Below are positions 1-9,155 of a stretch of DNA of 64,000 nucleotides, in pieces. Origin of the DNA: Gammaproteobacteria bacterium UBA2679. Its GTDB lineage: Bacteria > Pseudomonadota > Gammaproteobacteria > Pseudomonadales > Oleiphilaceae. Location: positions 62,538 through 126,537 of the forward strand of contig DEMD01000012.1 of NCBI GenBank assembly GCA_002354735.1. The letters are read 5' to 3'. The notes beneath the pieces are model-generated. The model worked only from the letters and a program-made list of their open reading frames with translations. It did no database searches and had not been told where the DNA came from. A program made the translations under genes and the position numbers. The first letter of the stretch is position 1; every line of letters begins with the position of its first letter.

Positions 1-303
1 GAAGCGCTTGAACAGCACACCCTTGCCTTCCATGACAGGCTTACTGGCGAGTGGTCCAAGGTTACCCAGACCGAGGACGGCGGTACCATCACTGATGACA
101 GCGACGAGATTACCCTTGTTGGTGTAGCGATAGGCATCGTCCGGGTTCTTGTCGATTTCACGACAAGGCTCTGCCACGCCTGGGCTATAAGCTAGCGCCA
201 GGTCACGCGAGGTTGCTGTCGGCTTGGTAATTTCAACGCTGAGCTTGCCGGGTCTCGGAAACTCGTGATAATCAAGCGCCGCCTTTCTTTTATCTTCTGA
301 CAT
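1..303 (-). CDS. maeB: NADP-dependent malic enzyme, N-terminal 101 residues (cut by window edge)
   Basis: The reverse strand reads an open frame from an ATG at 303 to the window edge. It starts [20 protein letters not shown] and contains the malic-enzyme N-terminal blocks [13 protein letters not shown] and [20 protein letters not shown]. Malic enzymes decarboxylate malate to pyruvate and make NADPH in the cytosol. The short N-terminus, going almost directly into the [16 protein letters not shown] region, is typical of the MaeB type, which usually has a phosphotransacetylase-like C-terminal domain. That part lies outside the window and cannot be checked. The gene is followed on the same strand by the cytochrome c4 gene's opposite end, so the two are codirectional, with cytochrome c4 upstream and only 26 bp between them. 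Confidence 0.9.
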   Translation of the reverse strand, partial: MSEDKRKAALDYHEFPRPGKLSVEITKPTATSRDLALAYSPGVAEPCREIDKNPDDAYRYTNKGNLVAVISDGTAVLGLGNLGPLASKPVMEGKGVLFKRF

Positions 304-329
304 GTTAGATCCTACTTTTGATGGGCCTG

Positions 330-1007
330 CTACTTGGCAGCAAGCCCCTGGATGTAGTTGGAGAGTGCGGCGATTTCCTTGTCACTCAGGTTCGCAGCGA
401 CGCCCTGCATCATGGCGGCATAAGGCCCAGCAGTGCGCTCTCCGTTTCTGTAGGCTAGCAATTGTGTCTTGATGTAGTCGGTATGCTGGCCGGCCAATCG
501 GGGGAAGCCGGCAGGTATGTTGCCTCGTCCGATTGGATCGTGACAGCCAGCGCAGGCGGGTACGCCCTTCGCACTGTTGCCTGCACGATAGAGTTGCTCG
601 CCGAGCTCAATCGTGTCGGGCTTGGCGGCAGCCGGGGTGGGCTGCGTGCTCTGGTAGTAGGCAGCGAGGTCGGCCATGTCCTGATCTGACAGGGCATCTG
701 CGATACCCATCATCTGGGGTACCGGCCGCTCATTATTCTTGATGAGGTGCAACTGGAGGTCGGTGTACTTGGCCACCTGGCCTGCCAGCTTTGGAAACAT
801 CGGGGCAGCGCTATTACCGGCGGGACCGTGACATCCGGCGCACACCGCGGCCTTTTCCTCACCTGCCGCTGGATCACCCTCCACGAACTCGCCTGCAGCC
901 TGGGCAACGCCGGCAATGCTGCTCAACATCAGCGAGACACTGAACGTCACGCCGACTAGGGCGAACCGGTCGGGAATAGAAACAAAGCCCTTGAACAAAG
1001 ATTTCAT
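330..1007 (-). CDS. Diheme cytochrome c4
   Basis: This encodes a 225-residue periplasmic electron carrier. It has a signal peptide of about 37 residues ending VAQA, then two cytochrome c folds. The heme-binding CxxCH motifs are CAGCH at about residues 56-60 and 152-156, each followed by a methionine-bearing segment (VPQMM and YAAMMQG) that can give the axial ligand. Two fused class I domains in about 190 mature residues is the standard cytochrome c4 layout; these proteins pass electrons to terminal oxidases. I chose the ATG at 1007 because AAAGGAAC lies just upstream and it opens directly into the signal peptide. A longer frame reaching 1100 would add an unlikely Arg-rich leader. The gene is divergent from engB. 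Confidence 0.9.
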   Translation of the reverse strand: MKSLFKGFVSIPDRFALVGVTFSVSLMLSSIAGVAQAAGEFVEGDPAAGEEKAAVCAGCHGPAGNSAAPMFPKLAGQVAKYTDLQLHLIKNNERPVPQMMGIADALSDQDMADLAAYYQSTQPTPAAAKPDTIELGEQLYRAGNSAKGVPACAGCHDPIGRGNIPAGFPRLAGQHTDYIKTQLLAYRNGERTAGPYAAMMQGVAANLSDKEIAALSNYIQGLAAK

Positions 1008-1156
1008 GTATTCTGTTCCTTTACTTATCATTGACCCGGCAGGCGCCGCAGCTCTACTGCGACGGCGACGACATGAAAGCCGACGCGGCGTACCCGACAA
1101 AAGGTGGCCATTATATTCATAATATCAGCACAATGCGAACAGCTAAACGCGGGAAT

Positions 1157-1768
1157 ATGAATTACCAGATTATAGAGTTTCTCACAAGTGCCGAGACGCC
1201 CGCCCAGTGCCCGCCTGACTTTGGTCGGGAAGTGGCCTTCGCCGGGCGATCCAATGCTGGCAAGTCCAGCGCAATCAACAGCCTGACCGGGCGCAGGAAA
1301 CTGGCAAGAACTTCGAAGACGCCAGGACGTACCCAGTTGATGAACTTCTTCGAGCTGGGCGATGGTGCCGGACGCATCGTCGACCTGCCTGGCTACGGCT
1401 ATGCAAAGGTATCGCAAAGCGTGCAGGCGCGCTGGCAGGAAAACCTCGACCTGTATCTGCGCAGCCGGACGTCGCTCATGGCAATTGTGCTGATCATGGA
1501 CATCCGACATCCACTCAAACCCTTCGATCTCGCGATGCTGGACTGGTCGAGCAGTGCCGGCAAGGACATTCTCATACTGCTGACGAAAGCCGACAAACTC
1601 GGGCGAAACGCAGCGCAGCAGACAGCGGCCAAGGTCCGTGCCGAGCTGAAGAAGCGCAATTGTGTGGCTACGATCGTCCCCTTCTCGTCAACCGAATCGA
1701 TTGGTCAGAGTGAGGCCTGGGCTTTCCTGGACACTATTTTCGAGGTACCCGAGCCGAGCGACCTGTAG
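1157..1768 (+). CDS. yihA: Ribosome biogenesis GTPase EngB/YihA/YsxC
   Basis: This 203-residue TRAFAC-class GTPase is needed for large ribosomal subunit assembly. The G1 P-loop is GRSNAGKSS at about residues 30-38. G2 lies in the TPGRTQ segment, G3 is DLPGYGYA, and G4 is TKAD. The length matches the family. The ATG at 1157 gives the usual start, where a short strand precedes the P-loop by about 28 residues. An in-frame ATG at 1133 would add eight residues and has no better ribosome site. EngB divergently flanked by cytochrome c4 is a common gammaproteobacterial arrangement. Its 3' end overlaps the convergent TetR gene by 64 bp. Confidence 0.95.
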   Translation: MNYQIIEFLTSAETPAQCPPDFGREVAFAGRSNAGKSSAINSLTGRRKLARTSKTPGRTQLMNFFELGDGAGRIVDLPGYGYAKVSQSVQARWQENLDLYLRSRTSLMAIVLIMDIRHPLKPFDLAMLDWSSSAGKDILILLTKADKLGRNAAQQTAAKVRAELKKRNCVATIVPFSSTESIGQSEAWAFLDTIFEVPEPSDL

Positions 1769-2427
1769 TCGGGATAGTCCGACGCAAGTCGGGCTACTTC
1801 TTCCGCGAACGCTTCGGTCACATAGGGCTCCTGGATCGCGAGCGCCTGATGAATACCACTTTTCATGTGCCTGATCGAAAGCGTTCCACCCGCCACTTCA
1901 ACTGACGAAACCAGGAATGACATCCAGTTCGTCACGACCAGCCAGACGTTGAGGGCCAGCGTCCGCTTGAGCGCGGCAGCCGAAGCGCCGTTCCCAGAGC
2001 CTGAATGCGGGTGGAAAGCCAGTATGCCGCTCTGTTCAAGCGATGAAATGATCTCTTCCAGCCGGTCCAGGCAGCGACTGGTGAACTGACTGTATTCGGT
2101 CTTCAGCCGCGGATCAGCGTCCAGATAGTGATACAGGTCCCGATGCAAGAAACGATAGCTCCAGAGACCGTCGAACACCGAATCCAGATAATCGAATTCA
2201 TCCTGCACGCTCAGCGCGCGGTCCGGCAACTGCAGGTAATGCTCTACCAGACGCTCATAATGCGTGAAGATTTCGTAGATGATCGCCTGCTTGCTGCGGT
2301 AGTGATAGTAGAGATTACCTGGTGAGATGGAGAGATCCGCGGCAACATGATTGGTCGTGATGTGTCGCTCGCCCTTCTCGTTGAAGAGCTCGAGACTGCG
2401 CAGCAGTATCCGCTCCTTGGTGGTCAT
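1705..2427 (-). CDS. TetR/AcrR-family transcriptional regulator
   Basis: This is a 240-residue regulator with an N-terminal helix-turn-helix. TTKERILLRSLELFNEKG is followed by HITTNHVAADLSISPGNLYYHYRSK, the recognition helix being the SPGNLYYHYRSK part. The long C-terminal helical domain would bind a ligand that I cannot identify. I chose the ATG at 2427; a GTG at 2538 would add 37 residues before the DNA-binding domain. The gene is divergent from the aldehyde dehydrogenase, and a 16-bp perfect palindrome lies between them at 2539-2554, so it probably controls both. As I recall, the same pairing occurs in Pseudomonas next to coaD and ferredoxin. The last 64 bp overlap the end of engB on the other strand, so about 20 C-terminal codons are antisense to engB codons. 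Confidence 0.85.
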   Translation of the reverse strand: MTTKERILLRSLELFNEKGERHITTNHVAADLSISPGNLYYHYRSKQAIIYEIFTHYERLVEHYLQLPDRALSVQDEFDYLDSVFDGLWSYRFLHRDLYHYLDADPRLKTEYSQFTSRCLDRLEEIISSLEQSGILAFHPHSGSGNGASAAALKRTLALNVWLVVTNWMSFLVSSVEVAGGTLSIRHMKSGIHQALAIQEPYVTEAFAEEVARLASDYPDYRSLGSGTSKIVSRKAQASL

Positions 2428-2538
2428 CGAATCGCTGATGGTGGTACCTGCCTCTAGAAATAGGGATCGGAGATACAGTTCTCCAATCTGCCCCGGAGGT
2501 GCTTTCAAAACGCCGGGTGGTGGTGTATCGTCTCGCAC

Positions 2539-2554
2539 TAGAGTATATACTCTA
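2539..2554. promoter_or_regulatory. 16-bp perfect palindrome, probable TetR-family operator
   Basis: The sequence TAGAGTATATACTCTA is its own reverse complement. It sits 112 bp upstream of the chosen TetR start and 128 bp upstream of the aldehyde dehydrogenase start. A palindrome of this size between a TetR gene and its divergent neighbour is the usual operator layout. That it is bound by this regulator is inference. Confidence 0.6.
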
Positions 2555-2681
2555 ATCTATAGCTAGGTGAATGACTGCGGGATAATTCGACACGATCCTT
2601 CGGATGAAAAGCCCTCGGATGTACTCGCCTCTGATGACGCTCACCCAGCTCCGACAAGCCCCACCGGACGAGGAAAGATGC

Positions 2682-4127
2682 ATGGTTGCCACAGTCATAG
2701 CGCTGCCTGAAAAGAATACCGATATCAAGCAGATGCACACCCGCTTCAAGGCGCAGAAAGATGCCTTCAACAACGCGGTCTTTCCAGAGTACCAGGTGCG
2801 GCGGGAGCGCCTGCTGAAGCTCAAGAGCGCCCTGCTGCGCCAGCAGGATGCCATTGTTGAAGCCATCAACCTGGATTTCGCTGGGCGTTCGGCGGACGAA
2901 ACCCTGCTGGCCGATATCATGCCGTCGATCCAGGCCATCAACTATGCCCTGAAAAACCTCAAGGGCTGGATGAAACCGAAGAGTCGACGAGTCCACGCGC
3001 TGTTCATGCCCGCACGTAATCACCTCATGTACCAGCCGCTGGGCGTCATCGGCATCATCGTGCCGTGGAATTATCCCATCAACCTGGCCATCGGCCCGCT
3101 GACAGGCGCATTGGCAGCCGGTAATCGCGCGATGCTGAAGATGTCGGAGTTCACGCCGAGGACATCAGGACTGCTCCAGAAGATCATCGCAGAAACCTTC
3201 ACGCCTGACCTGGTAACTGTGATTACCGGCGAGGCCGATATTGCAGCAGAGTTTTCCACTCTGCCTTTCGATCACCTGCTGTTTACCGGCTCTACGAATG
3301 TAGGCCGCCATGTCATGAAGGCGGCGGCCGAGAATCTCACCCCGGTCACGCTCGAGCTTGGTGGCAAGTCTCCTGCCATCATCTCTTCGGATGTGCCGAT
3401 TGCAGATGCGGCGACACGACTCGCTTTTGGCAAGTCGTTCAATGCAGGCCAGACCTGTATCGCGCCTGACTACGTGCTCTGCCCCGAAGAACGTATTGCG
3501 CCCTTCGTCGAGGCCTTTTCTGCCGCTTTCGAGAAAATGTATCCGAGCATCAAGGACAACAGCGACTATACGTCGATCATCAATGATCGCCAGTATCGTC
3601 GGCTGCAGGATTATCTGAGCGATGCACAGGCGAAGGGTGCGACCTTGATACAGCTGAACCCGGCCAATGAAGTATTCGATCGGGGCACCCGCAAGCTGCC
3701 ACTCACCCTGGTCCTGAACGCCACCGACAAGATGAAACTGATGCAGGAGGAAATCTTTGGTCCGATTCTGCCAATCGTCGCGACCCAGGGACTCGACCAG
3801 GCACTCAGTTACGTTAAGGAACGCCCAAGACCACTGGCGCTGTACTTCTTCGGTTACAACAAGGCACAGCAGAAGAAGGTGCTCCAGCAGTCTCACTCCG
3901 GTGGTGTCTCGCTCAACGACACCTTGGTGCATTTTGCGCAGGACGATATGCCTTTCGGCGGCGTCGGCGATTCAGGCATGGGGCACTATCATGGCCATGA
4001 AGGCTTCCTGACCTTCTCCAACGTGAAGGGTGTCCATGCGAAGCAACGGCTGTACACCGGTAGCGTGATCTTTCCGCCCCACGGAACCGTCCTTCATCAG
4101 ATCATCTACAAGGTTTTCAACCGCTAG
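2682..4127 (+). CDS. Coniferyl-aldehyde-dehydrogenase-type NAD(P)-dependent aldehyde dehydrogenase
   Basis: This 481-residue enzyme oxidises aldehydes to acids. The catalytic residues are visible: Glu225 in TLELGGKSP and Cys259 in FNAGQTCIAPDYV. The cofactor pocket includes VPWNYPINLA and FTGSTNVGR. The C-terminal pattern, with a long hydrophobic tail ending HGTVLHQIIYKVFNR, is like the coniferyl/fatty aldehyde dehydrogenase branch rather than the tetrameric betaine-aldehyde type. The true substrate cannot be read from the sequence. The ATG at 2682 is preceded by GAGGA at good spacing; an upstream in-frame start at 2604 is not needed. It is divergent from the TetR gene and probably repressed by it. 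Confidence 0.85.
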   Translation: MVATVIALPEKNTDIKQMHTRFKAQKDAFNNAVFPEYQVRRERLLKLKSALLRQQDAIVEAINLDFAGRSADETLLADIMPSIQAINYALKNLKGWMKPKSRRVHALFMPARNHLMYQPLGVIGIIVPWNYPINLAIGPLTGALAAGNRAMLKMSEFTPRTSGLLQKIIAETFTPDLVTVITGEADIAAEFSTLPFDHLLFTGSTNVGRHVMKAAAENLTPVTLELGGKSPAIISSDVPIADAATRLAFGKSFNAGQTCIAPDYVLCPEERIAPFVEAFSAAFEKMYPSIKDNSDYTSIINDRQYRRLQDYLSDAQAKGATLIQLNPANEVFDRGTRKLPLTLVLNATDKMKLMQEEIFGPILPIVATQGLDQALSYVKERPRPLALYFFGYNKAQQKKVLQQSHSGGVSLNDTLVHFAQDDMPFGGVGDSGMGHYHGHEGFLTFSNVKGVHAKQRLYTGSVIFPPHGTVLHQIIYKVFNR

Positions 4128-4700
<573 letters not shown>

Positions 4701-4739
4701 TTGATCACGCGTTAGACGATGGGGTTCACAGCGACGATC

Positions 4740-4748
4740 TGATATAAT
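4740..4748 (+). promoter_or_regulatory. Extended -10 promoter element for the ferredoxin gene
   Basis: TGATATAAT is a perfect extended -10 (TGnTATAAT). No convincing -35 lies upstream, as is usual for this promoter type. Initiation about 7 nt downstream would leave a leader of about 38 nt before the ATG at 4793. This suggests the ferredoxin has its own promoter separate from coaD. Confidence 0.6.
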
Positions 4749-4789
4749 GCTGAGCTGCAATTCCGTCAAACCGTGCGAGGAAACTTTAG

Positions 4790-5059
<270 letters not shown>

Positions 5060-5187
5060 GAACACCCCACTCCACTATGACATCAGTGCCTTGCCAGAGG
5101 CACTTCGCTTTATTTCTACCGTTTTACTTCTAGACTTAAGGTATGCGCCAGTATTCGGCGTGTGCCAGGGCGTGAGAGGTCAAACCG

Positions 5188-5754
5188 ATGGCAAAATCCA
5201 AACCGGAAGAAGAAGCTGCTGCGCCAGAAGCAGAAGTCGCCGAGCCGCTTACCCCCGAGCAGCGCATGGCGGTGCTCGAGAAGAGTCTGGGCACCACGCG
5301 CATCATGCTGTTCGTAGTTGCCTTGCTGCTGATTGTGTCGCTGGCAGCGAGTGTGGCGATTCTGCTTCTGGGAACAGGCAACTCGCAAGAAGACACTGAG
5401 CTTGCTGCCACGGCCGACTCTGCACAGCCTATAGAACAACGACAACTGGCTGAAAAGGTCGAGGCCAATCTGACACGCTTCGACGAGCGGCTTTCAAAAA
5501 TTGAAACGGTTGTCGAAAAGACCAATACCGGACGCTTCGCTGATATCCTGATTGAACAGGAGAAGGACAAGCAGCAGTTCGTTCTGGCCGCCAAGGATGC
5601 CATCACCGATCTGGCCCGCATGGTGCCAGGGTCCAGAACCTGGCTCGAGCTGTACTCAGAGCAGATCGGCAACGCGGTGGAGCGCAGTAAGGCTCGCATG
5701 ACCACCATCGGCGCGATCAAGGTCGAGTCTGCGGAAGCCAAGCCGGCACAGTGA
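5188..5754 (+). CDS. Single-span membrane protein of unknown function
   Basis: I do not recognise this 188-residue protein. It has an N-terminal cytoplasmic tail rich in Ala, Glu and Pro (about 1-35), one strong membrane helix (about 39-62, MLFVVALLLIVSLAASVAILLL), then a charged, probably periplasmic domain. That domain has heptad-like stretches around ERQLAEKVEANLTRFDERLSKIETVVEK that suggest a coiled coil. The ATG at 5188 is preceded by GAGAGG. It lies convergent to ppk1 with only 4 bp between stop codons. Nothing in the sequence ties it to polyphosphate metabolism. Confidence 0.75.
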   Translation: MAKSKPEEEAAAPEAEVAEPLTPEQRMAVLEKSLGTTRIMLFVVALLLIVSLAASVAILLLGTGNSQEDTELAATADSAQPIEQRQLAEKVEANLTRFDERLSKIETVVEKTNTGRFADILIEQEKDKQQFVLAAKDAITDLARMVPGSRTWLELYSEQIGNAVERSKARMTTIGAIKVESAEAKPAQ

Positions 5755-5758
5755 CTGG

Positions 5759-7948
5759 TCAGACAGTCAGCTGTCCTAGCAGGTATTCCTGTGCTGAGAA
5801 CGCCGGTTCGCCCCTTACCGCTTTGACCTGTGAATAGCTACCGTCTTCAAGCAGCGTCCACGCGTAGGTGTTGTCGCGGAGATAGCTCTCCAGCTCTGCC
5901 CTTACCCTTTGGGCCAGAGCCGGCGCCTCGATAGGGAAGCAGGTTTCCACCCTGTTGACCAGGTTCCTGGTCATCCAGTCCGCACTCGAGCAATACACCT
6001 CGCCACCATCCGGCCCTGACGAACCATTCGCAAAGTAATAGGCTCTGGTATGTTCAAGGAAGCGACCGACGACTGAAACGACTCTGATATTCTCCGACAA
6101 GCCTTTCACGCCAGGCTTGAGACAGCAGATCCCTCGAATGATGAGGTCGATCTTCACACCGGCACAGGATGCCGCGTACAGCGCAGAAATGATCCGCGGC
6201 TCGGTAAGGGCGTTGAATTTGGCCAGAATATAACCATCGCCCTTGCCCTCAGAGACGATCTTTGCCTCACGAGCTATAAGTTCGACAAGCTTGGTATGTA
6301 AGGTAAAGGGCGCATGGAAGAGCTTGCGTATTCGCAGTGCCTTGCCCATTCCAGTGAGCTGCAGAAAGATCCTGTGAACATCCTCTGAGAGCTGATCGTC
6401 ACAGGACAGCAGGCTGTAGTCGGTGTAGAGCCTGGCATTACCGGCGTGGTAGTTACCAGTGCCCAGGTGGATGTATCGCTTGAGGCCCTTGTCTTCACGC
6501 CTTACGATCAGGATCATTTTAGCGTGGGTCTTGTAGCCGACGACGCCGTACACGACCACGACGCCCGCCTCCTGAAGCTTGCTTGCAAGTTCCAGATTTT
6601 CAGCCTCGTCGAAGCGCGCGCGCAGTTCGACGACCACAGTCACTTCCTTGCCGCGTCTGGCCGCGTCAACCAGTGCGGCTACGATCTCGGACTTGGCGCC
6701 TACCCGGTATAGCGTCTGCCGGATGGCCAGCACGTTAGGATCCTTCGCGGCCTGACGGAGCAAGTCGATAACTGGCGCGAAGCTCTGGAATGGGTGCAAG
6801 AGCAACACATCCTTGCGCGCGATCGACTCGAAGATGCTGTCCTGGTGTCTGATTTCGGCAGGCGTCGAAGGGTTGAAGTTTGGATACTGCAAATCGGGCC
6901 GGTTGACGAGCGAACTTACCGCCATGAGTCGGGTCAGGTTCACAGGACCTGCGACGCGATAACACTCCGTTTCTGCCAGGCCAAACTCCTGCAGCAGGAA
7001 GTTGACCAGTGGTTCCGGACAGTTATCCGCGACTTCCAGTCGTACCGCATCGCCGAAGCGACGAGACAGCAACTCGCCTCGCAAGGCCTGCGCCAAATCC
7101 TCCATATCGTCCTCTTCGAGCACGAGGTCGGCGTTTCTGGTTATCCGAAACTGGTAAAGCCCTTTCACCTCCATGCCAGGGAAGAGATCATCAGCGTGGG
7201 CATGAATGATGGAGGAGAGGAAGACCAGGCAGTCACCATTGCTGATCTCGGCTGGGAGCTTTACCAGTCGCGGCAATGAGCGCGGCGCCGGAACAATGGC
7301 CAATCCCGTCTCGCGCCCGAAGGCATCCTTGCCATCGAGTTCGACGATAAAGTTGAGGCTCTTGTTCACCAGACGTGGAAAGGGGTGGCTGGGATCGAGT
7401 CCGATTGGCGCAATGACCGGTGAGATCTCGCGTTCATAGTAGCTGGCAATCCAGTCCTGCTGCTCCGGGGTCCAGTCAGTGCGGCGAAGAAAGTTGATTC
7501 GTTCGTCGGCGAGTGCCGGAATGAGATCGTTGTTGAGCAGCTCATACTGCAGACTCACCAGCTCATGAATCTGCTCCTGCAAAGCCTGCAGCGTCTGGGC
7601 CGGTGACTTACCATCGGCACCGACCGTTTCCCGACCGTACTTGATCTGCTGCTTCAGGCCGGCAATCCGGATCTCGAAGAACTCATCCATGTTGCTGCTG
7701 TAGATACAGCAGAACAGGAGCCGGATCAGCAAGGGGTGGTTCTCGTTAATGACCTGGTGGAGCACTCTCGCGTTGAACTGGAGGTGGCTCAGCTCACGAT
7801 TGAAGAAATTCTCAGGCTGATTGAAATCCGCGATTGCTGGCATGCTTTCATCGGCAAGCACAGTCTCCGGCGCATCGTCGAGATAGGCCAGTTTGTCACT
7901 TGGCGTAAGGCCTTCAGTACTGACCTGATCATCACTTTCCATCAACAT
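5759..7948 (-). CDS. ppk1: Polyphosphate kinase 1
   Basis: This 729-residue enzyme reversibly transfers the terminal phosphate of ATP to polyphosphate chains and autophosphorylates on histidine. The N-terminal domain carries FFNRELSHLQFNARVL. The two phospholipase-D-like catalytic blocks include YKTHAKMILIVRRE and the active-site region HLGTGNYHAGNARLYTDYSLL. The length is typical. M1 at 7948 and M3 at 7942 are equally possible starts, since neither has a clear ribosome site. hemB lies just upstream in the same direction, 47 bp away, as in Pseudomonas. It may belong functionally with the Pho genes elsewhere in the window, but no PHO box was seen in front of it. Confidence 0.96.
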   Translation of the reverse strand: MLMESDDQVSTEGLTPSDKLAYLDDAPETVLADESMPAIADFNQPENFFNRELSHLQFNARVLHQVINENHPLLIRLLFCCIYSSNMDEFFEIRIAGLKQQIKYGRETVGADGKSPAQTLQALQEQIHELVSLQYELLNNDLIPALADERINFLRRTDWTPEQQDWIASYYEREISPVIAPIGLDPSHPFPRLVNKSLNFIVELDGKDAFGRETGLAIVPAPRSLPRLVKLPAEISNGDCLVFLSSIIHAHADDLFPGMEVKGLYQFRITRNADLVLEEDDMEDLAQALRGELLSRRFGDAVRLEVADNCPEPLVNFLLQEFGLAETECYRVAGPVNLTRLMAVSSLVNRPDLQYPNFNPSTPAEIRHQDSIFESIARKDVLLLHPFQSFAPVIDLLRQAAKDPNVLAIRQTLYRVGAKSEIVAALVDAARRGKEVTVVVELRARFDEAENLELASKLQEAGVVVVYGVVGYKTHAKMILIVRREDKGLKRYIHLGTGNYHAGNARLYTDYSLLSCDDQLSEDVHRIFLQLTGMGKALRIRKLFHAPFTLHTKLVELIAREAKIVSEGKGDGYILAKFNALTEPRIISALYAASCAGVKIDLIIRGICCLKPGVKGLSENIRVVSVVGRFLEHTRAYYFANGSSGPDGGEVYCSSADWMTRNLVNRVETCFPIEAPALAQRVRAELESYLRDNTYAWTLLEDGSYSQVKAVRGEPAFSAQEYLLGQLTV

Positions 7949-7995
7949 TGTCCATATGATTGATTAACTGTTTACGCGCAGGCTCAAACTGGGTC

Positions 7996-9054
<1,059 letters not shown>

Positions 9055-9058
9055 TCAG

Positions 9059-9070
9059 GTGTCGCGACAC
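9059..9070. repeat. 12-bp perfect palindrome in the hemB / oxidoreductase divergent region
   Basis: GTGTCGCGACAC is self-complementary and lies about 50 bp upstream of hemB and 86 bp upstream of the divergent gene. It could be a regulator site, but no family is recognised. Confidence 0.35.
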
Positions 9071-9155
9071 TAGTCTGCAGGTCATCGCCGTAACCTGCTA
9101 GTATCCTGCCGCTATGTTAACGCTTTATGACCCGTCATCGAAAAAGGATCAGGGG

